In this document: piece after piece, positions 1 through 11,150 of the stretch
Layout of the letters: each line of letters starts with the position of its first letter
How positions within the stretch are numbered: the first letter of the stretch is position 1
Source: Akebia trifoliata
Lineage: Eukaryota > Streptophyta > Magnoliopsida > Ranunculales > Lardizabalaceae
Length of the DNA stretch: 64,000 nt
NCBI GenBank assembly: GCA_017979445.1
Contig: CM030710.1
Coordinates: 13,006,248 to 13,070,247 of the forward strand
Direction of reading: 5' to 3'
Position numbers and translations under genes: made by a program
Notes under the pieces: model-generated
Seen by the model: the letters and a program-made list of their open reading frames with translations, nothing else
Databases searched by the model: none
Told to the model about the DNA's origin: nothing

Positions 1-1536
1 TAAAAATAAAATAAAATTGAAGAAGAATCGATATGTGCCCTCAAGTGTGAGGGGCTTCGATGTTGGTTCAAATCATTGAGGGCACCCTTATGAAGAAGGG
101 GCCCTTTGGTGATTTAAACCATAGTGGTGTGTGCAAATGTGTAGGAAAGGGGTGAGTAGAAGAGGGAAGTTGGGGGGGGGTGTCCTTTTGTCAAACCCAC
201 CTTGACCTTCCTTGACTTCCTTTGACTTTCCTTGATGTTCTTCTTTTGAGTGGACTTGGACTTGCTTCCTTGATTTGCTTGAGAGAAGATTGAGATTTGA
301 GAGTGGTGTTGAGAGTAGAGTAGAGTAGAGTAGAGAGTTGAGAGAGGGTTGAGTGTAATGAAGAGTAAAGTAGAGAGTTGTAGTGTTTTGAAGATTTTTT
401 TTTCAAATTTTCATTAGGTAGTGTAGGAAGAGAATGGAGGGGTTTTTATAGAAGTTGGGATGTATTTTAGGGGTATAATAGGGTGAGGGTTTAGAATGGT
501 GGATAATGGCATGGGTTTTAGAGGAAAAGGGTATGAAATTTGAGATGAGAATGAGGGTATTTTTGTAATGATGGAAATGGGTTGTGTTTTAACCCAAATG
601 GTTTGGATCTTACCCAAATCCATTTGGGTAGAGTGTTTGGTGGGATGAGATGAGTGATGGTTGATGGGAGGAGTGGTGGTGTAAGGGAGTTGTTTAGAGA
701 AAGAGTGTTGAGATGGTTGAAGAAGTATGGTGTTTGATTTGGAGAGATGAGTGGTGATTGGTTTGATTTTGAGAGGATTGAAGGGATGATGACATGTGGC
801 AAATGGAGAGATGGAGAGATTGGTTGATTGGTGATGGTGGTTAGATGATTAGAGAGAAGAGTATGGGGGTGATGATGGGAGGTATGGGTTGGGGTGATTT
901 TGTGAGAGTGTTTTAAGGAAAAGTGATGGATAGATATGGGTTGTGATGTGGGTGGTTGATAGTGTTAGAGAATGGGGAATAGGTTAGGGTATGTAGGGTA
1001 TGGGTTGTGAGGTGGGTGGTTGATGATGAGAGGATGGGGAATAGGTTAGGTTAGGGTAGGGTTATGGGTTGAGTTGTTGGTTGTTGATGATGAGAGGATG
1101 AGGAATAGGTTAGGTTAGGGTAGGGTTATGGGTTGAGTTGATTAGATGAGGGAGGTGGAAGGGGATGATGACATGTGTCATCTCTTGGTGATTGGTTTGA
1201 TGAGATGATGATGGGTTAGATTGAGTTTGGGTAGTGGATTGGGCTTTGGGCTTTAGTAATGGATTGGGTAGGGTTGTGGACTTAGATAATGGATTGGGTA
1301 GGGTTGTGGGCTTGGATAGAATAGTGTTGAGTTGGGTTTATGTTGAATAGGGCTTGAGTTGGATGGATTTTGAGAGTGGTGAGGTGTGCGGGTCCATGGG
1401 CCACGTCAATGGCCTCGAACCTTTATTAATTGAAGCGTATTGGATTTCGTGTAGGTTTGGGCTTCAGGGCCCATTCCAATTTTCGATTTTTGGGGGTACC
1501 TTACGTCGAGGGCCCGCTCAAATTCGGGTGTCTACA
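1..1536 (-). repeat. E1 3' LTR (truncated by window start)
   Basis: Base 1 aligns with base 36726 of the right LTR, so about 282 bp of this LTR lie outside the window. It ends with GGTGTCTACA at 1536. Against the right copy I noticed five substitutions and one length change in a G run near 171-180, which points to a recent insertion. The + strand is strongly depleted in C from about 290 to 1340. It carries short direct repeats: a GGTTAGGTTAGGGTAGGGTT-type block twice between about 1025 and 1142, and an AATGGATTGGGTAGGGTTG block twice near 1257-1310. Confidence 0.95.
443..450 (-). promoter_or_regulatory. TATA box of the E1 LTR (left copy)
   Basis: The minus strand reads CTATAAAAACCCCTCC, a good plant TATA box. 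It sits about 1.1 kb from the 5' end of the LTR in the sense direction. The left LTR is the 3' LTR, so here it would drive transcription out into flanking DNA. Confidence 0.6.
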
Positions 1537-1551
1537 GCTGCCCCTCTTTGC
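1537..1551 (-). other. E1 polypurine tract
   Basis: The minus strand reads GCAAAGAGGGGCAGC directly against the LTR start TGTAGACACC. A purine-rich run abutting the 3' LTR is where plus-strand DNA synthesis is primed. Its position fixes the minus orientation of E1. Confidence 0.8.
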
Positions 1552-1962
1552 AGGAGTTGCGTGCAAAGAACTGCAAAGAATAGACAAAACCCTGATTTGC
1601 GCGGGTCCGAGGATTTTGCTCAGACAAGTTTTTGAAACACCGATTTGATTTGATGGTTAAGAGATGGCTACCCAAGCACGGGGTCTTACAGGGCGCTGGT
1701 TGATTTCCTCGACCTCGTGGCGCGGAGCTCGTGTGAGGTCTTGGATTTGTGGTGATTTGAGAAAAACTTTGACTTAGGTATTTTCAACGAGTCTTTAAGC
1801 AGTTGGTTTTGGCTTTTGCAAGAATACCATTTTGATTTTTTTTGATTTTTTTTTTTGATTTTTTGATTTTTTTTTTTTTGATTTTTTTGATGATTTTTTT
1901 TTTTTTTTTTTTTTTGTTTTTTGTTTTTTGTTTTTTGTTTTTTGTTTTTTTTTTTTTTTTGT
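1552..1962. other. E1 3' untranslated stretch with a long T-rich tract
   Basis: No gene is seen. From about 1831 to 1960 the + strand is nearly pure T with GATTTTTT and TTTTTTG interruptions. The Lys/Asn-rich reading frame on its minus strand is a composition artefact. Confidence 0.7.
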
Positions 1963-2085
1963 GGTCCGTTCTTGAAGTACTCATTCGGTCCGTGCTTGAA
2001 GCACGGACTGTTTAAATCTCATTCGGTCCGTGCTTGAAGCACGGACTGCGCAAAATTAATTCAGTCCGTGCTTCATGCACGGACC
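1963..2085. repeat. Hairpin cluster a: 23-bp palindromes at 38-bp spacing
   Basis: Palindromes with arms GTCCGTGCTT and AAGCACGGAC begin at 1987, 2025 and 2063, each 38 bp from the next. A partial unit begins at 1963. The last unit runs into CCAGAAC and then a CT-rich leader. The cluster lies about 130 bp upstream of a possible first exon of antisense ORF1. Confidence 0.9.
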
Positions 2086-2213
2086 AGAACATTTTTAAAA
2101 ACCGAACGTCGCGCCTAGACGTTTCATTTGGCCGTTCTTCTCCGTTTTCTCCTCTGATCCTTCGTCTTCTCCTCTCTCATTTCTCTCTTGCGTGCTTGGG
2201 TGATTGAAGAGAC

Positions 2214-2282
2214 ATGTCGGGCGTGTGGATATTTGGATTTGGCGCATTTTTGGTACTTCTTTGGATTACTCCTTCGATAGAG
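2214..2282 (+). CDS. Candidate first exon of ORF1 with a hydrophobic N-terminus
   Basis: An ATG at 2214 opens 23 codons: a Met-Ser-Gly start, then a strongly hydrophobic stretch (WIFGFGAFLVLLWI), ending Pro-Ser-Ile-Glu. It stops exactly at a possible splice donor (GAG/gttagt, 2283). The exon ends in phase 0. The next possible acceptor (catgtag) lies immediately before 3063, where ORF1 is also in phase 0. Upstream are CT-rich leader sequence and hairpin cluster a. If real, the protein would carry a signal-anchor-like start, and the ACG at 3063 would be an internal codon. This is inference. The alternative is that 2100-3062 is only promoter and leader. Confidence 0.35.
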
Positions 2283-3062
2283 GTTAGTTCATCTTCTCCT
2301 TTTAGATTAATTTCTTTTTGATTTTGCAAACCTCTATCGCATGACCACTTGCTTCGAACAATCCATAGCGAACACACAAACCTCGTTGCATGCATGCTTG
2401 TTAGACTAGGATTCTTGTTTATGCCTTCGCCATGCTTGTCTTCTTCGAAATTTTTATAGCATGAAAACCTGGTTATATGCTTATTTTCGATATTTCTTTC
2501 ACCTTGTTTGTTCACATGTGATCATGAAATTCTGCATTGTGATTTTGTTTCATTTTTCATGCTCTTTTTGATGTTCTCATCGCTTGTGAAATGTTCAGGG
2601 CATGATTATGGCGATTTATCATTTTGTTTCGCATGCTTTTGTTTTTTTTAGAACCCGTTGGGTTTGCCTTGGACTTTGGAGTAGGTTCCTTAGATGTAGG
2701 TGAGATTTATGGGTGGTGGATTCTGGAGAATGATTGGGACAATGGTTAAGCAACCGGATGGAGTGATTTGAGTGTTATTAGGAGAGGTTAGGCATGGATT
2801 GTGGTTGGTTTGGCGAGGTATGGTTATAGATGGATGGAATCTTGATTTGTGGGGGGTACTCGAGGTGACGGTGTAGCTTTGATCAGTGGGGTGCCTTGCA
2901 GGGGTCAAGGTTTTGGATCGTGGGGTTGGTTTGGTTTAGGTTGGTTTTGTGGGTTCGAATAGAGTCGTAGCTTTGGTTTCGGCTTAGGTCAATGGGTTCG
3001 ATCGTCGTTAGGGTTTTTGGTTTGAGTGGGCATCTTATTAGATAGCTGGTTTTCTCATGTAG
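2283..3062 (+). other. Leader or first intron of ORF1 (unit A)
   Basis: About 780 bp with no supported coding sequence, T- and G-rich on the + strand. It begins with gttagt and ends with tttctcatgtag, so it could be an intron. Its 3' part recurs at 18877-19097 in unit B. Confidence 0.4.
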
Positions 3063-5585
3063 ACGGCGCGCACTCGTGGGAGTAGGGCTGCATTGATCGG
3101 CGAGCCTGGAGATAGACCGGCTATGAGGACTCGATATGAGCAGGAGACAGTGAGGGTGCCACCGGTAGAGGAGGCGACACAGTCCTCATCTAGTAGCTCT
3201 TCTTCAGAGAGCGAGGCAGCGGTCGGCGTCTCTAGACGTCGGTCTGCCGTCCGACGAGTGCCTGGGAGGAGTAGGACTGCAGAGGCGGCAGGCAGAGGTG
3301 GTGGTGGCCGAGGTGATGGTGGTAGTAGCAGTGGTGGCAGAGGTGACGGTAGTGGAGAGGGTGGTAGTGGTGGTCGAGGTGATAGTGGTAGCCGAGGTCG
3401 AGGGGTAGAGGGAGCTCGTGCTTCGATTCCTGCAGAGGCCAGAGAGGGTGTAGCGGATACTCCTCTTCTCACTGGATTGAGCAGGCACGTCTCGATGTAC
3501 GTGCGGATGGACGTGCCGACTCCTTACCCATCCAGCAGCTACAGGGGCAGTTGGAGGACTTTTATGCTAGAGTTCTCCCAGTTTACTGAGGATCTGAGGG
3601 GTCAGTTCACCCGAGCCGGCTTTGGAGCGTTCTTGAGGATCCCCTACTTTAGGTCAGACCGACCTATTTTTGTTGCAATGATGGAGAGATGGTTTCCGGC
3701 TACGCACACATTTCATATGCCAGAGACAGAGATTGGCATCAGGCCGTCAGATTTTGTGACCATCACCGGGATCTCTATGGAGGGAGAGGCCATTTTTCCT
3801 CATATGCTGCCATTAGATGAGGTTGCCGAGTTGATTGGGGCTCCTTATATTCCGGCTGGCGAGGTCGGCAAGCTGCATAGGCTGGGCATGAGGTTTCTGT
3901 GGTCGACCCTAGGTCAGCGGGGTCGGACCGTGAGGCGAGGAGATGCCGATTTTGCTGCCGTTTTCCGCCTCAGTTTTCTGCTTTTATTAGGGAGTTGCTT
4001 CTTCTTGGAGGACGACTCTACCGTGATGACTTGGTTTCTCCCTTTTCTTCGAGACATCCGCCGAGTAGCTGCCTATGACTGGGGGAGTCTGATTTATGGC
4101 ACCATCCTTGGTAGTCTAGATCGTATCGTGGAGGGTATCACTTCCCCACGAGGTGGCGGTATCTCGGCCAGGTTCTTCTGGCCTTTTATCGAGGTACTTT
4201 CCTTCTCACATCTTGAATTTTTAACATTTTGTCTCTTTCGATGATTGGTCTGATCTCGTTGTTTCTTTTCTTCCAGCTTTTTGTACATGTTCACTTCCCA
4301 TATTATCTACCTGAGATGCGCCATCCAGATGAGGGTTATCCTCTCGGTGCTTTTTGGGCGACTCGAGACGGGCGCGTTATCAAGAGCAATGCCCGTAGCG
4401 CTCGGGCCCACTTTGATAGGTGTAGGCTTCATGAGGTGAGTAACTTCTTTCGGTTTGTAGCACTAGAACTTCTTTCCACTATTTTAGAATCTCATTGCTT
4501 CCCTTGTGCAGATATTTTCAGTCACTTTTCCGGACCTTCCTCAGTCGGTCCAGGAGCGCCGAGAGGTGTGGGCAGCCTTCGATCGGGACGTGCGACGGGA
4601 GATCTATCCCTGCTTCATTGGTCGTCTCTTCTATGCATACTACTTTGGAGAGCGATTATTCTTTCAGCATGATCGATCTCTCAGTATCCCGGCGGCTCCG
4701 GTGACGCCTTCTTCTATGGATCTGTCGAGCGAGGAGTACCTGGCCCAGGTCGGTGGGGTACCAGCGCGAGGGCTTCTAGTGGAGGGTGATTATATCAGTT
4801 GGTTTAGGACCGCCTCCATTGGTTGCCTGATGCCTGCTATGCCCATGCGTGCCGGGATTACTGAGATCGGTGGAGTCTTCATCCATGAGCATGATGATAC
4901 CGTGAGTCCTTGACTTTTCTCTTTTTCTTATCTTCTGATTCTCCATGACTGTTCAAGTCTAATTTGCTACTTTTTTTTCTCAGATTGATGATCTGCGTCG
5001 CCTCCGGGAGGGGTATAGCGTGATCGAGGCCCAGGCGGCCCGTTGTGCTGAGATGGAGGCTCGGTGGAGAGCGGCTCAGGCGGAGGTGGCAGCTCAGGCT
5101 GAGCGCATCCATGAGTTAGAGATGAGGCTGGCCATGAGGGAGTCTCGTGCCCAGGCTGAGATGGTACGTTTTTCTTTCCCTTATTTCTTTCAATTCCGTA
5201 TTTCTATCACTGTAGGCTGATTGCTTTGTTTTCATGTGATGTTTCAGGACTATCATCGACGCCATGATGGGGCCAGCACATCTACTCATCCGCCTCCTCC
5301 TACTCAGGTACATTTAATTCCAGTTATCTTCTTTCACTATCCTGCTTGCATATTTGCCTGTCATTTGAGTGCATCTGTTTATCTTTTCAGGCTTCGGATG
5401 GCGCCGGACCCTCTACCCGACCCCCAGCTTCTACTGTAGATTCTTCTGATATGGGCTTAGGGATGCATGATCTGCCTGCCTCTTCTGGTACCGGTTCTGT
5501 CTTCTCCGGGCTGCGGGACGTAGATCTTTCTGGTGTTGATTCTACTGCTCGAGATGCTCCTGGGTCAGATGATGATAGATCTTAG
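3063..5585 (+). CDS. Antisense ORF1, unit A: plant mobile domain protein with C-terminal coiled coil, six exons
   Basis: The exons I assign are 3063-4193, 4277-4435, 4512-4901, 4984-5163, 5248-5307 and 5391-5585. All junctions are in phase 0 with GT...AG introns of 76-84 bp, giving about 704 residues. Residues about 30-135 are Ser-, Arg- and Gly-rich and probably disordered. A PMD-type core follows, with THTFHMPETEIGIRPSDFVT and later AYDWGSLIYG, the positions where PMD/MAIN-like proteins carry FHLP.GE and Y-S-W-G. Exon 4 is a coiled coil (EAQAARCAEMEARWRAAQAE). The C-terminus is Ser/Asp-rich. The codon matching the unit B start ATG is ACG here, so the start is either lost or lies in an upstream exon (2214). 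The gene is antisense to the element, just beyond integrase. PMD proteins are known from gene silencing and from transposons. The function here is unknown. Confidence 0.82.
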
Positions 5586-5812
5586 GATATGTTCATGAAC
5601 ATTTGAAACACATGTAAATATTTTTCGTATTTTGTGCTCATTGTATGACTCTTTTTATGATATATATACTAGTGTTTATTTCATTTCGTATCCTTCGTGA
5701 AGTTATGATTGAAACCATCGTGGAGCAATTGGGATGGTAACATCAAATAACTAGGGTTTATGGGCCCCTTTATGCGTCCGTTCATGCATCAATTCAACAT
5801 CTTGCATGTACT
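5586..5812. other. ORF1 3' flank
   Basis: AT-rich sequence after the ORF1 stop, with a TATATATAC stretch near 5660. No coding potential is seen. It probably contains the ORF1 3' end. Confidence 0.5.
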
Positions 5813-5949
5813 GGTCCGTGCATGAAGAACGGACTGCGCTTATTTTGAACGGTCCGTGCTTCATGTACGGACTGTTTGAATTTTGAACGGTCCGTGCTTG
5901 AAGCACGGACTCAAGTAAATTTACTCAGTCCGTACTCCATGTACGGACC
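5813..5949. repeat. Hairpin cluster b: four palindromes at exact 38-bp spacing
   Basis: Palindromic 23-mers start at 5813, 5851, 5889 and 5927. The third is a perfect inverted repeat (GTCCGTGCTT and AAGCACGGAC). The others carry arm changes such as GTAC for GCAC. Spacers are TTTTGAAC-like. The cluster ends in CCAGAACC and lies 90 bp before the ORF2 ATG, so it looks like part of the ORF2 promoter. Confidence 0.9.
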
Positions 5950-6039
5950 AGAACCTTTTATTTTTCCTTTTAACTCACAGTCCTTCATTTGGTCATTCTC
6001 CTTCACGATTTTGGTTATTTCACACACACTAGGGCATCA

Positions 6040-7712
6040 ATGGAGCCCACTCATGCTTTGGAGGATTCCACCAACTTTGATCTTACGGTTGAAAGCTCAT
6101 CTCCCGCTCTTGAAGGTAACTTCAACCTTCCCAATCTCAAAAGGTACGCCGTTATAGACCCATTTTTACATCAATGGCTTAGTTCCATGACTCATGAAGA
6201 GAGAACTAGGTGGGATTCCAACAAGCTTGGCTTCACTCTCTCTTTGTCGAAGGTCACTATCATGTGGGACTTGATAGAGGCTCTTATGGGATTTTGGGTC
6301 CCAGAGCTCAATTTATTTCGCTTTGGAGACAAAGAAATGACTCCTACGATTGAGGAGTTTGAACGGATACTTGGCCTTAGCCAATCGCCTAGGGTGGTTG
6401 TACCACCCTTACGAGAAAGTTATAGGAAAGAAGCATCGGGATTCTTTGGGGTCACCAAGCAACAACTAGGACGGATTGATGGGAACTCAAATCTACTCAA
6501 GGTTTCTAAGGAATTTTTGCTTCGATGGCTTGGGGATACGAGTTCCCCATCTCGTTTTGACATTTTGACCTTGGTGGTAGTGAACCAACTTTTGTTCCCT
6601 CGAAATGATGAGCATGTGAATCTAGCTTTGATAAGCGTGCTCGACCAAGTGCGACAAGGTTTTAGGTTGGCTCCTATGCTTCTAGGAGAAACCTATTTGT
6701 CTCTCACGGCTTGTTCGAGCGGGAGAGAACGAGTATATCATGGGTGTGCTCCATTGTTGCAGGTAATGTCCCTTTCAAGTTTGGAAACATCATGATTAGA
6801 ATTGAAGCTTTTAGATTTTGGGGCATTGTGATTAGAGTTGACTTCCCTTTTTGTGCAGCTTTGGTTCTTCGATCATTTGGCTTTGACTACACCCATTAGT
6901 CGTCCTTTCAACGTCCATGCTGATTTAGTGGCTTTGATGAACAAAAGGAAACCTTCCCGTCCATTCTGGCGGCAAGTTGGGTTGGTTTGAAGGTTTGCAA
7001 GGTATGCCAGATGAAGAGATACGTTGGTTAGGCACCTTCCAGCCTTCGGCTTCACCTGTTCTTTCTTCTCTCAGAGTTGTTTTGCCATATTGATTGGTTT
7101 GACTGGGGCCACCATTACATCCCTCTTCGTGTGTTACGACAATTTGGTGAAGAACAGGGCATAGTGACTCATGGAGATTTTGGAGAGTGGGTTCGGGTCT
7201 TTTTCTCCTTCTCCCTCCTCATGGCAATTGCGTAATCGGTTAGAGAAAGCTTGGAAGAACGTGGTGACTCTTGATCATCCTGTATTTCCGGGTTATTCTT
7301 TTCAAAACTACCAACTTTGGATGCAACAACAGATTGCTGAGAGAACTTGTGCCACGCCTTCAGTTCAAGGGAGGTCTTCTGGTTCTCGTTCTTTGACCAC
7401 CGTGATCGACTGGCGGAGATGAAGGTGTCTCATAAGCGGATTGAGAAGATTTGGTTACGTTCTGAGAATGATCTGAAGAACCAGATAGCTCGACTCGAGT
7501 TTTGAAGAATGAAGAGTCTTCTATTCTGAGGGCGGAGATTGATGATCTTCCGGGAGAGACTTGCCCAAGGGTCCCTGTTTTGATGCCTTTGCATCTTACT
7601 GGTGAGCCGTGATGCTTCGGATGCTGAGGTGGTAATGATGGGGCAAGCTGCCCGCATTCGTGCCTTAGAAGAAAGACTTGATTCCTTCTTCATTTCTCGT
7701 CGAGATGTGTGA
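6040..7712 (+). pseudogene. Antisense ORF2, unit A: PMD-like (DUF7745-type) protein with coiled coil, frameshifted
   Basis: The ATG at 6040 opens exon 1 (6040-6762, 241 codons), which ends in a donor (CAG/gtaatg). Exon 2 begins at 6859 after ttgtgcag. The core resembles the plant-specific DUF7745/PMD-like family: KVTIMWDLIEALMGFW, then FGDKEMTPTIEEFERILGL, then FPRNDEHVNLALISVL. The C-terminal part encodes a coiled coil (ENDLKNQIARLEF) before the stop at 7710. Exon 2 has small frameshifts against unit B, for example an extra T near 6953 (CCTTCCCG against CCTCCCG). It has the same plan as ORF1 (globular domain, then coiled coil) and lies in tandem behind it. Family assignment is from memory and not searched. 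Confidence 0.72.
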
Positions 7713-9071
7713 TTGGCACCATTTTTTTTTTTTTTTTTTTTTTTCTTTTCCTTTTACAAAACGTAATGTGAAACTTTTTGAAATGAAAGGAAAATAGGTT
7801 TTTTACTTACTTGGCCTCAGGTGTATCTATTGCTTTGAAAACATGATGTTTGAATAAGTCCTAGATTTTTCGTCATCGGCCAAAATAGTAGTTTTGAAAA
7901 CATTTGAATTTTTGGTAATTTGTCTTTGTCGAATAGATATTGTAGATCCAAAATATGAAGATTTTCGAAAAACCTTTGTTATCTCGATGATATTGGTGTT
8001 TTTGCCAACTACTGAGGATATAGATGTCAGCAGTTCTCATGTTCTTCTTAGAGTCATCCCCAGTGCTCCAGTACTGGGTGAATATCGATCGAGCGATGAG
8101 ACTTAGGATTCTGGGAAATTTTTGCCGTTCACAGTTTATACTCATGCGGGCCAGGAGTTCTTTTTTTTTTTTTGTTTTTTTTTGTTTTTTTTTTATTTTT
8201 ATGATTCCCTTATTGCCCCTGGTGCCAGTTACGGTTTTCACCAGACCCGGTTTCCACATTTTTTACGCATCGATGCCTTTTTGGGTTTTCATCGTGCCGG
8301 TGGTTTTGATCTTGCCATAGTCTGATTCTTTTACTCATAGCGCCCTTTCGGGTTTTCACTATGCCCTTTCAGACTATGCTTGTATTTTATTTTTATTATT
8401 TTTTGGATTTTTCATTGCAAATCTTGTTTGGAGCCTCTGTGTCTTTGTGGCTTGGTGACTCAAGTTGAGCTGCGAGATCGGCGACTCTACTCTTGTAGTG
8501 GTACTCTTTCTTGAGTAACAGATCTAGATTCCCCTCTCGAGTTTGCTGACGACTATTCGTGGCTCGGCAACTCAAGTTGAGCCGCGAGATCGGCTACTCT
8601 ACACTTCGAGTACTCTTTTTTTTCGAATTTCCGACCTGGACTCCCCTCTCGCGTCTTCCAACGACTAATAAGACTTGAGGTCCGAATCAAGCTGCCAGAT
8701 CATTGGTGCTGCCACCGTCATTATGATGCCTTAGAACATTCCCTGATCCGAAAGGACTTTTAATGGGACAAAGTGTTGGCTAAGGCTGAGTGTAGTGGAA
8801 AGGTAAAAAAAGGTTAAGGTAGGTTCGTCTAGAGTGGGTTAGACTTGGGGTTCGTATATTTTTGTTTCGAAAAGGTGATCTATGTCTCCTCCCAGCGTCT
8901 CTCGAACTTGTTTAGGCTGGAGATTTGGGTCGAGCTCAGATCAAGTGTCCGAGTTTTTGAATTTTTGATTTTTTTTTTTTTTTGTATTTTAGCCGTTCAC
9001 AGTTTATCCTCATGCGGGCCAGGAGTAACTGATGCTTTGACTTTCTGATTTTCTTTTCTTTTGTTTCTTTT

Positions 9072-9115
<44 letters not shown>

Positions 9116-9132
9116 ATTGACTTGCCCCAGTC
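7713..9132. other. Spacer between ORF2 and the integrase end, unit A
   Basis: No gene is seen. Convergent transcription from ORF2 (+) and pol (-) would meet here. It holds T tracts (about 7723-7744, 8160-8200, 9060-9113). A block of about 108 bp (GACTCAAGTTGAGC and GCGAGATCGGC) is repeated near 8457 and 8568. A 35-bp block (CCGTTCACAGTTTAT and CATGCGGGCCAGGAG) is present near 8124 and 8993. Confidence 0.7.
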
Positions 9133-11150
9133 TTAGGTTAAGAAATGAACGTGATGGCTCAAAGGGTTGACTAGGGTTAGATAGTTGTTTTCAGGATAGC
9201 AAAGATGGCCTTTCGTCATCTCAGGGTCAGATCTCAGGCGTAGTATTCTTAACGGTGTCAGCATTGATCGGTGAGGGAAGACTTGTCCGTCCATTTCTGT
9301 AAGGATCAAAGCTCCTCCCGTCATCACCTTCTGCACAATGAATGGTCCCTCGTAGTTTGGTCTGAATTTTCCCCTAGCATCTTCTTGTATTGGTAAGATC
9401 TTTTTCAAGACAAGGTCTCCTGGTGAGAAATTCCGAGGTTTGACTTTCTTGTTGTAGGCTCGAGCTATTCGTTTCTGATAGATCTGTCCGTGGCAAATGG
9501 CTGCAAGGCGCTTTTCTTCAATCAGATTTAGTTGATCAAATCGGGTTTGAACCCATTCTGTTTCATCCAACTCTGCTTCTTTTAAGATCCGGAGGGAGGG
9601 AATCTCAACCTCGACGGGTAGGACTGCTTCCATTCCATATACCAATGAATACGGAGTTGCCCCAGTTGAGGTTCGAAATGAAGTTCGATAAGCATGAAGA
9701 GCGAAAGGCAACATGTCGTGCCAATCTTTGTAAGTGACTGCCATCTTTTCGATGATTCTTTTGATATTCTTGTTGGCAGCCTCAACTGCTCCGTTCATTT
9801 TGGGTCGGTAAGGTACAGAGTTGTGATGAGTGATCTGAAAGTCCTCGCACATCTTGATCATGTCCTTGTTTTTGAAGTTCTTGGCGTTGTCTGTCACTAA
9901 CCCGCTGGGAAGCCCATATCTGCAGATAATATTGTTCTTGACAAACTTCAGAACACTGCTCTTTGTGACATTGGCATAAGAAGCGGCCTCTACCCATTTT
10001 GTAAAGTAATCGATAGCGACTAGGATGAAGCGGTGCCCATTTGAAGCTTTTGGCGAAATCTGTCCAATAACGTCCATGCCCCAGAGTGAGAAGGGCCAAG
10101 GAGTAGTCATATTGTGCAATTCTGATGGTGGCGCGTTGATCTTATTGGCATAGATCTGGCAGAGATGGCATTTACGGACGTGTTGATAACAATCACTTTC
10201 CATGGTAGTCCAGTAATATCCCATTCTCATGATCTTCTTAGCAAGCATGTGACCATTCATGTGAGGTCCGCAGACTCCACCATGTACGGTTTCGATCAGT
10301 CGTTTTGCTTCTAGTTCTGCCACACATCGGAGTAAGACTTCATGATGTGATTTCTTGTACAGAATGCCATTGCTTAGGAAGAATTGGCCTGCTAGCTTCT
10401 GAATAGTCCTTCGATCATTAGACGTTGCGTCTGATGGGAGAGTTCGATCTTCGAGATAGGCTTTGATGTCTGAGTACCAAGGCTTTTCTTCAGATTCTTC
10501 AACTTCGACGGGTAGGCAGTAAGCTGGCTCGTCTTGAAGTCCAATCTCAATAGGGTCAATGACTAAGTCCTCTGAGATACTGATCATGGAAGCGAGCGTT
10601 GCTAGTGCATCAGCAAATTGATTCTTGGCTCTCGGCATATAAGTGAATGAGATTCTATCGAAGCATGAGCTTAGTTCCTCTAGATACTCATGGTAAGGGA
10701 TCAATCTCTGCTCTCGAGTCTTCCATTCTCCAGTCGTCTGATAGACTACTAGGCTTGAATCTCCGAAAACATCGATCTCATCTACCTCGAGATCCAGTGC
10801 TGCTTTCAACCCTGCTATGCACGCTTCGTATTCAGCCTCGTTGTTGGAACATTGGACTTTAGTCTGATTGCAATTGGCACGTGGGACCCGTCTGGTTTGA
10901 TCAAGACTGCCCCTATTCCGTTTCCTTTTTGATTTGCTGCTCCGTCAAAATACATTTTCCAACCTGGTTCTTCATCATCGTCCTCAATCTCAGTGAGCAA
11001 TATGGCTTCGTCAGGAAAGTTTGTCTTCAATGGTTCGTAATCAAGGAATGGATGCTCGGCTAAATGGTCGGCAATGGCTTGCCCCTTGATGGCCTTTTGA
11101 GTGACATAGGTGATGTCGAACTCAGATAATAGTAATTGCCATTTGCAGTA
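9133..11150 (-). pseudogene. E1 unit A: archaeal-type RNase H and integrase of pol
   Basis: The second RNase H begins with YFDGAAN (near 10960) and continues with GDSSLVV and FADALA, the aRNase H typical of Tat elements. A 1-bp deletion near 10855 splits it. The downstream frame is open for 558 codons (10809-9133). Integrase shows the zinc-binding H...H...C-x2-C region (residues about 176-217), then catalytic Asp246, Asp307 and Glu343 with exactly 35 residues between the last two (TDNAKNF ... NGAVEAANKN). The C-terminal GPFIV region follows, with no chromodomain. A missing base near 9273 alters the last residues compared with unit B. The enzyme inserts element cDNA into the host genome. Confidence 0.88.

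Noticed and set aside
980..1142. TTAGGG-like words suggesting an interstitial telomere
   Set aside because: The repeats are irregular, part of a longer LTR unit, and present in both LTRs at the same place.
1784..1984. Lys-rich ORF on the minus strand
   Set aside because: It is a translation of a T-rich homopolymer tract.
3063..5585. ORF1 as an envelope-like gene of the retroelement
   Set aside because: It is on the opposite strand, has introns and a PMD core, and lacks fusion-peptide or C-terminal membrane segments.
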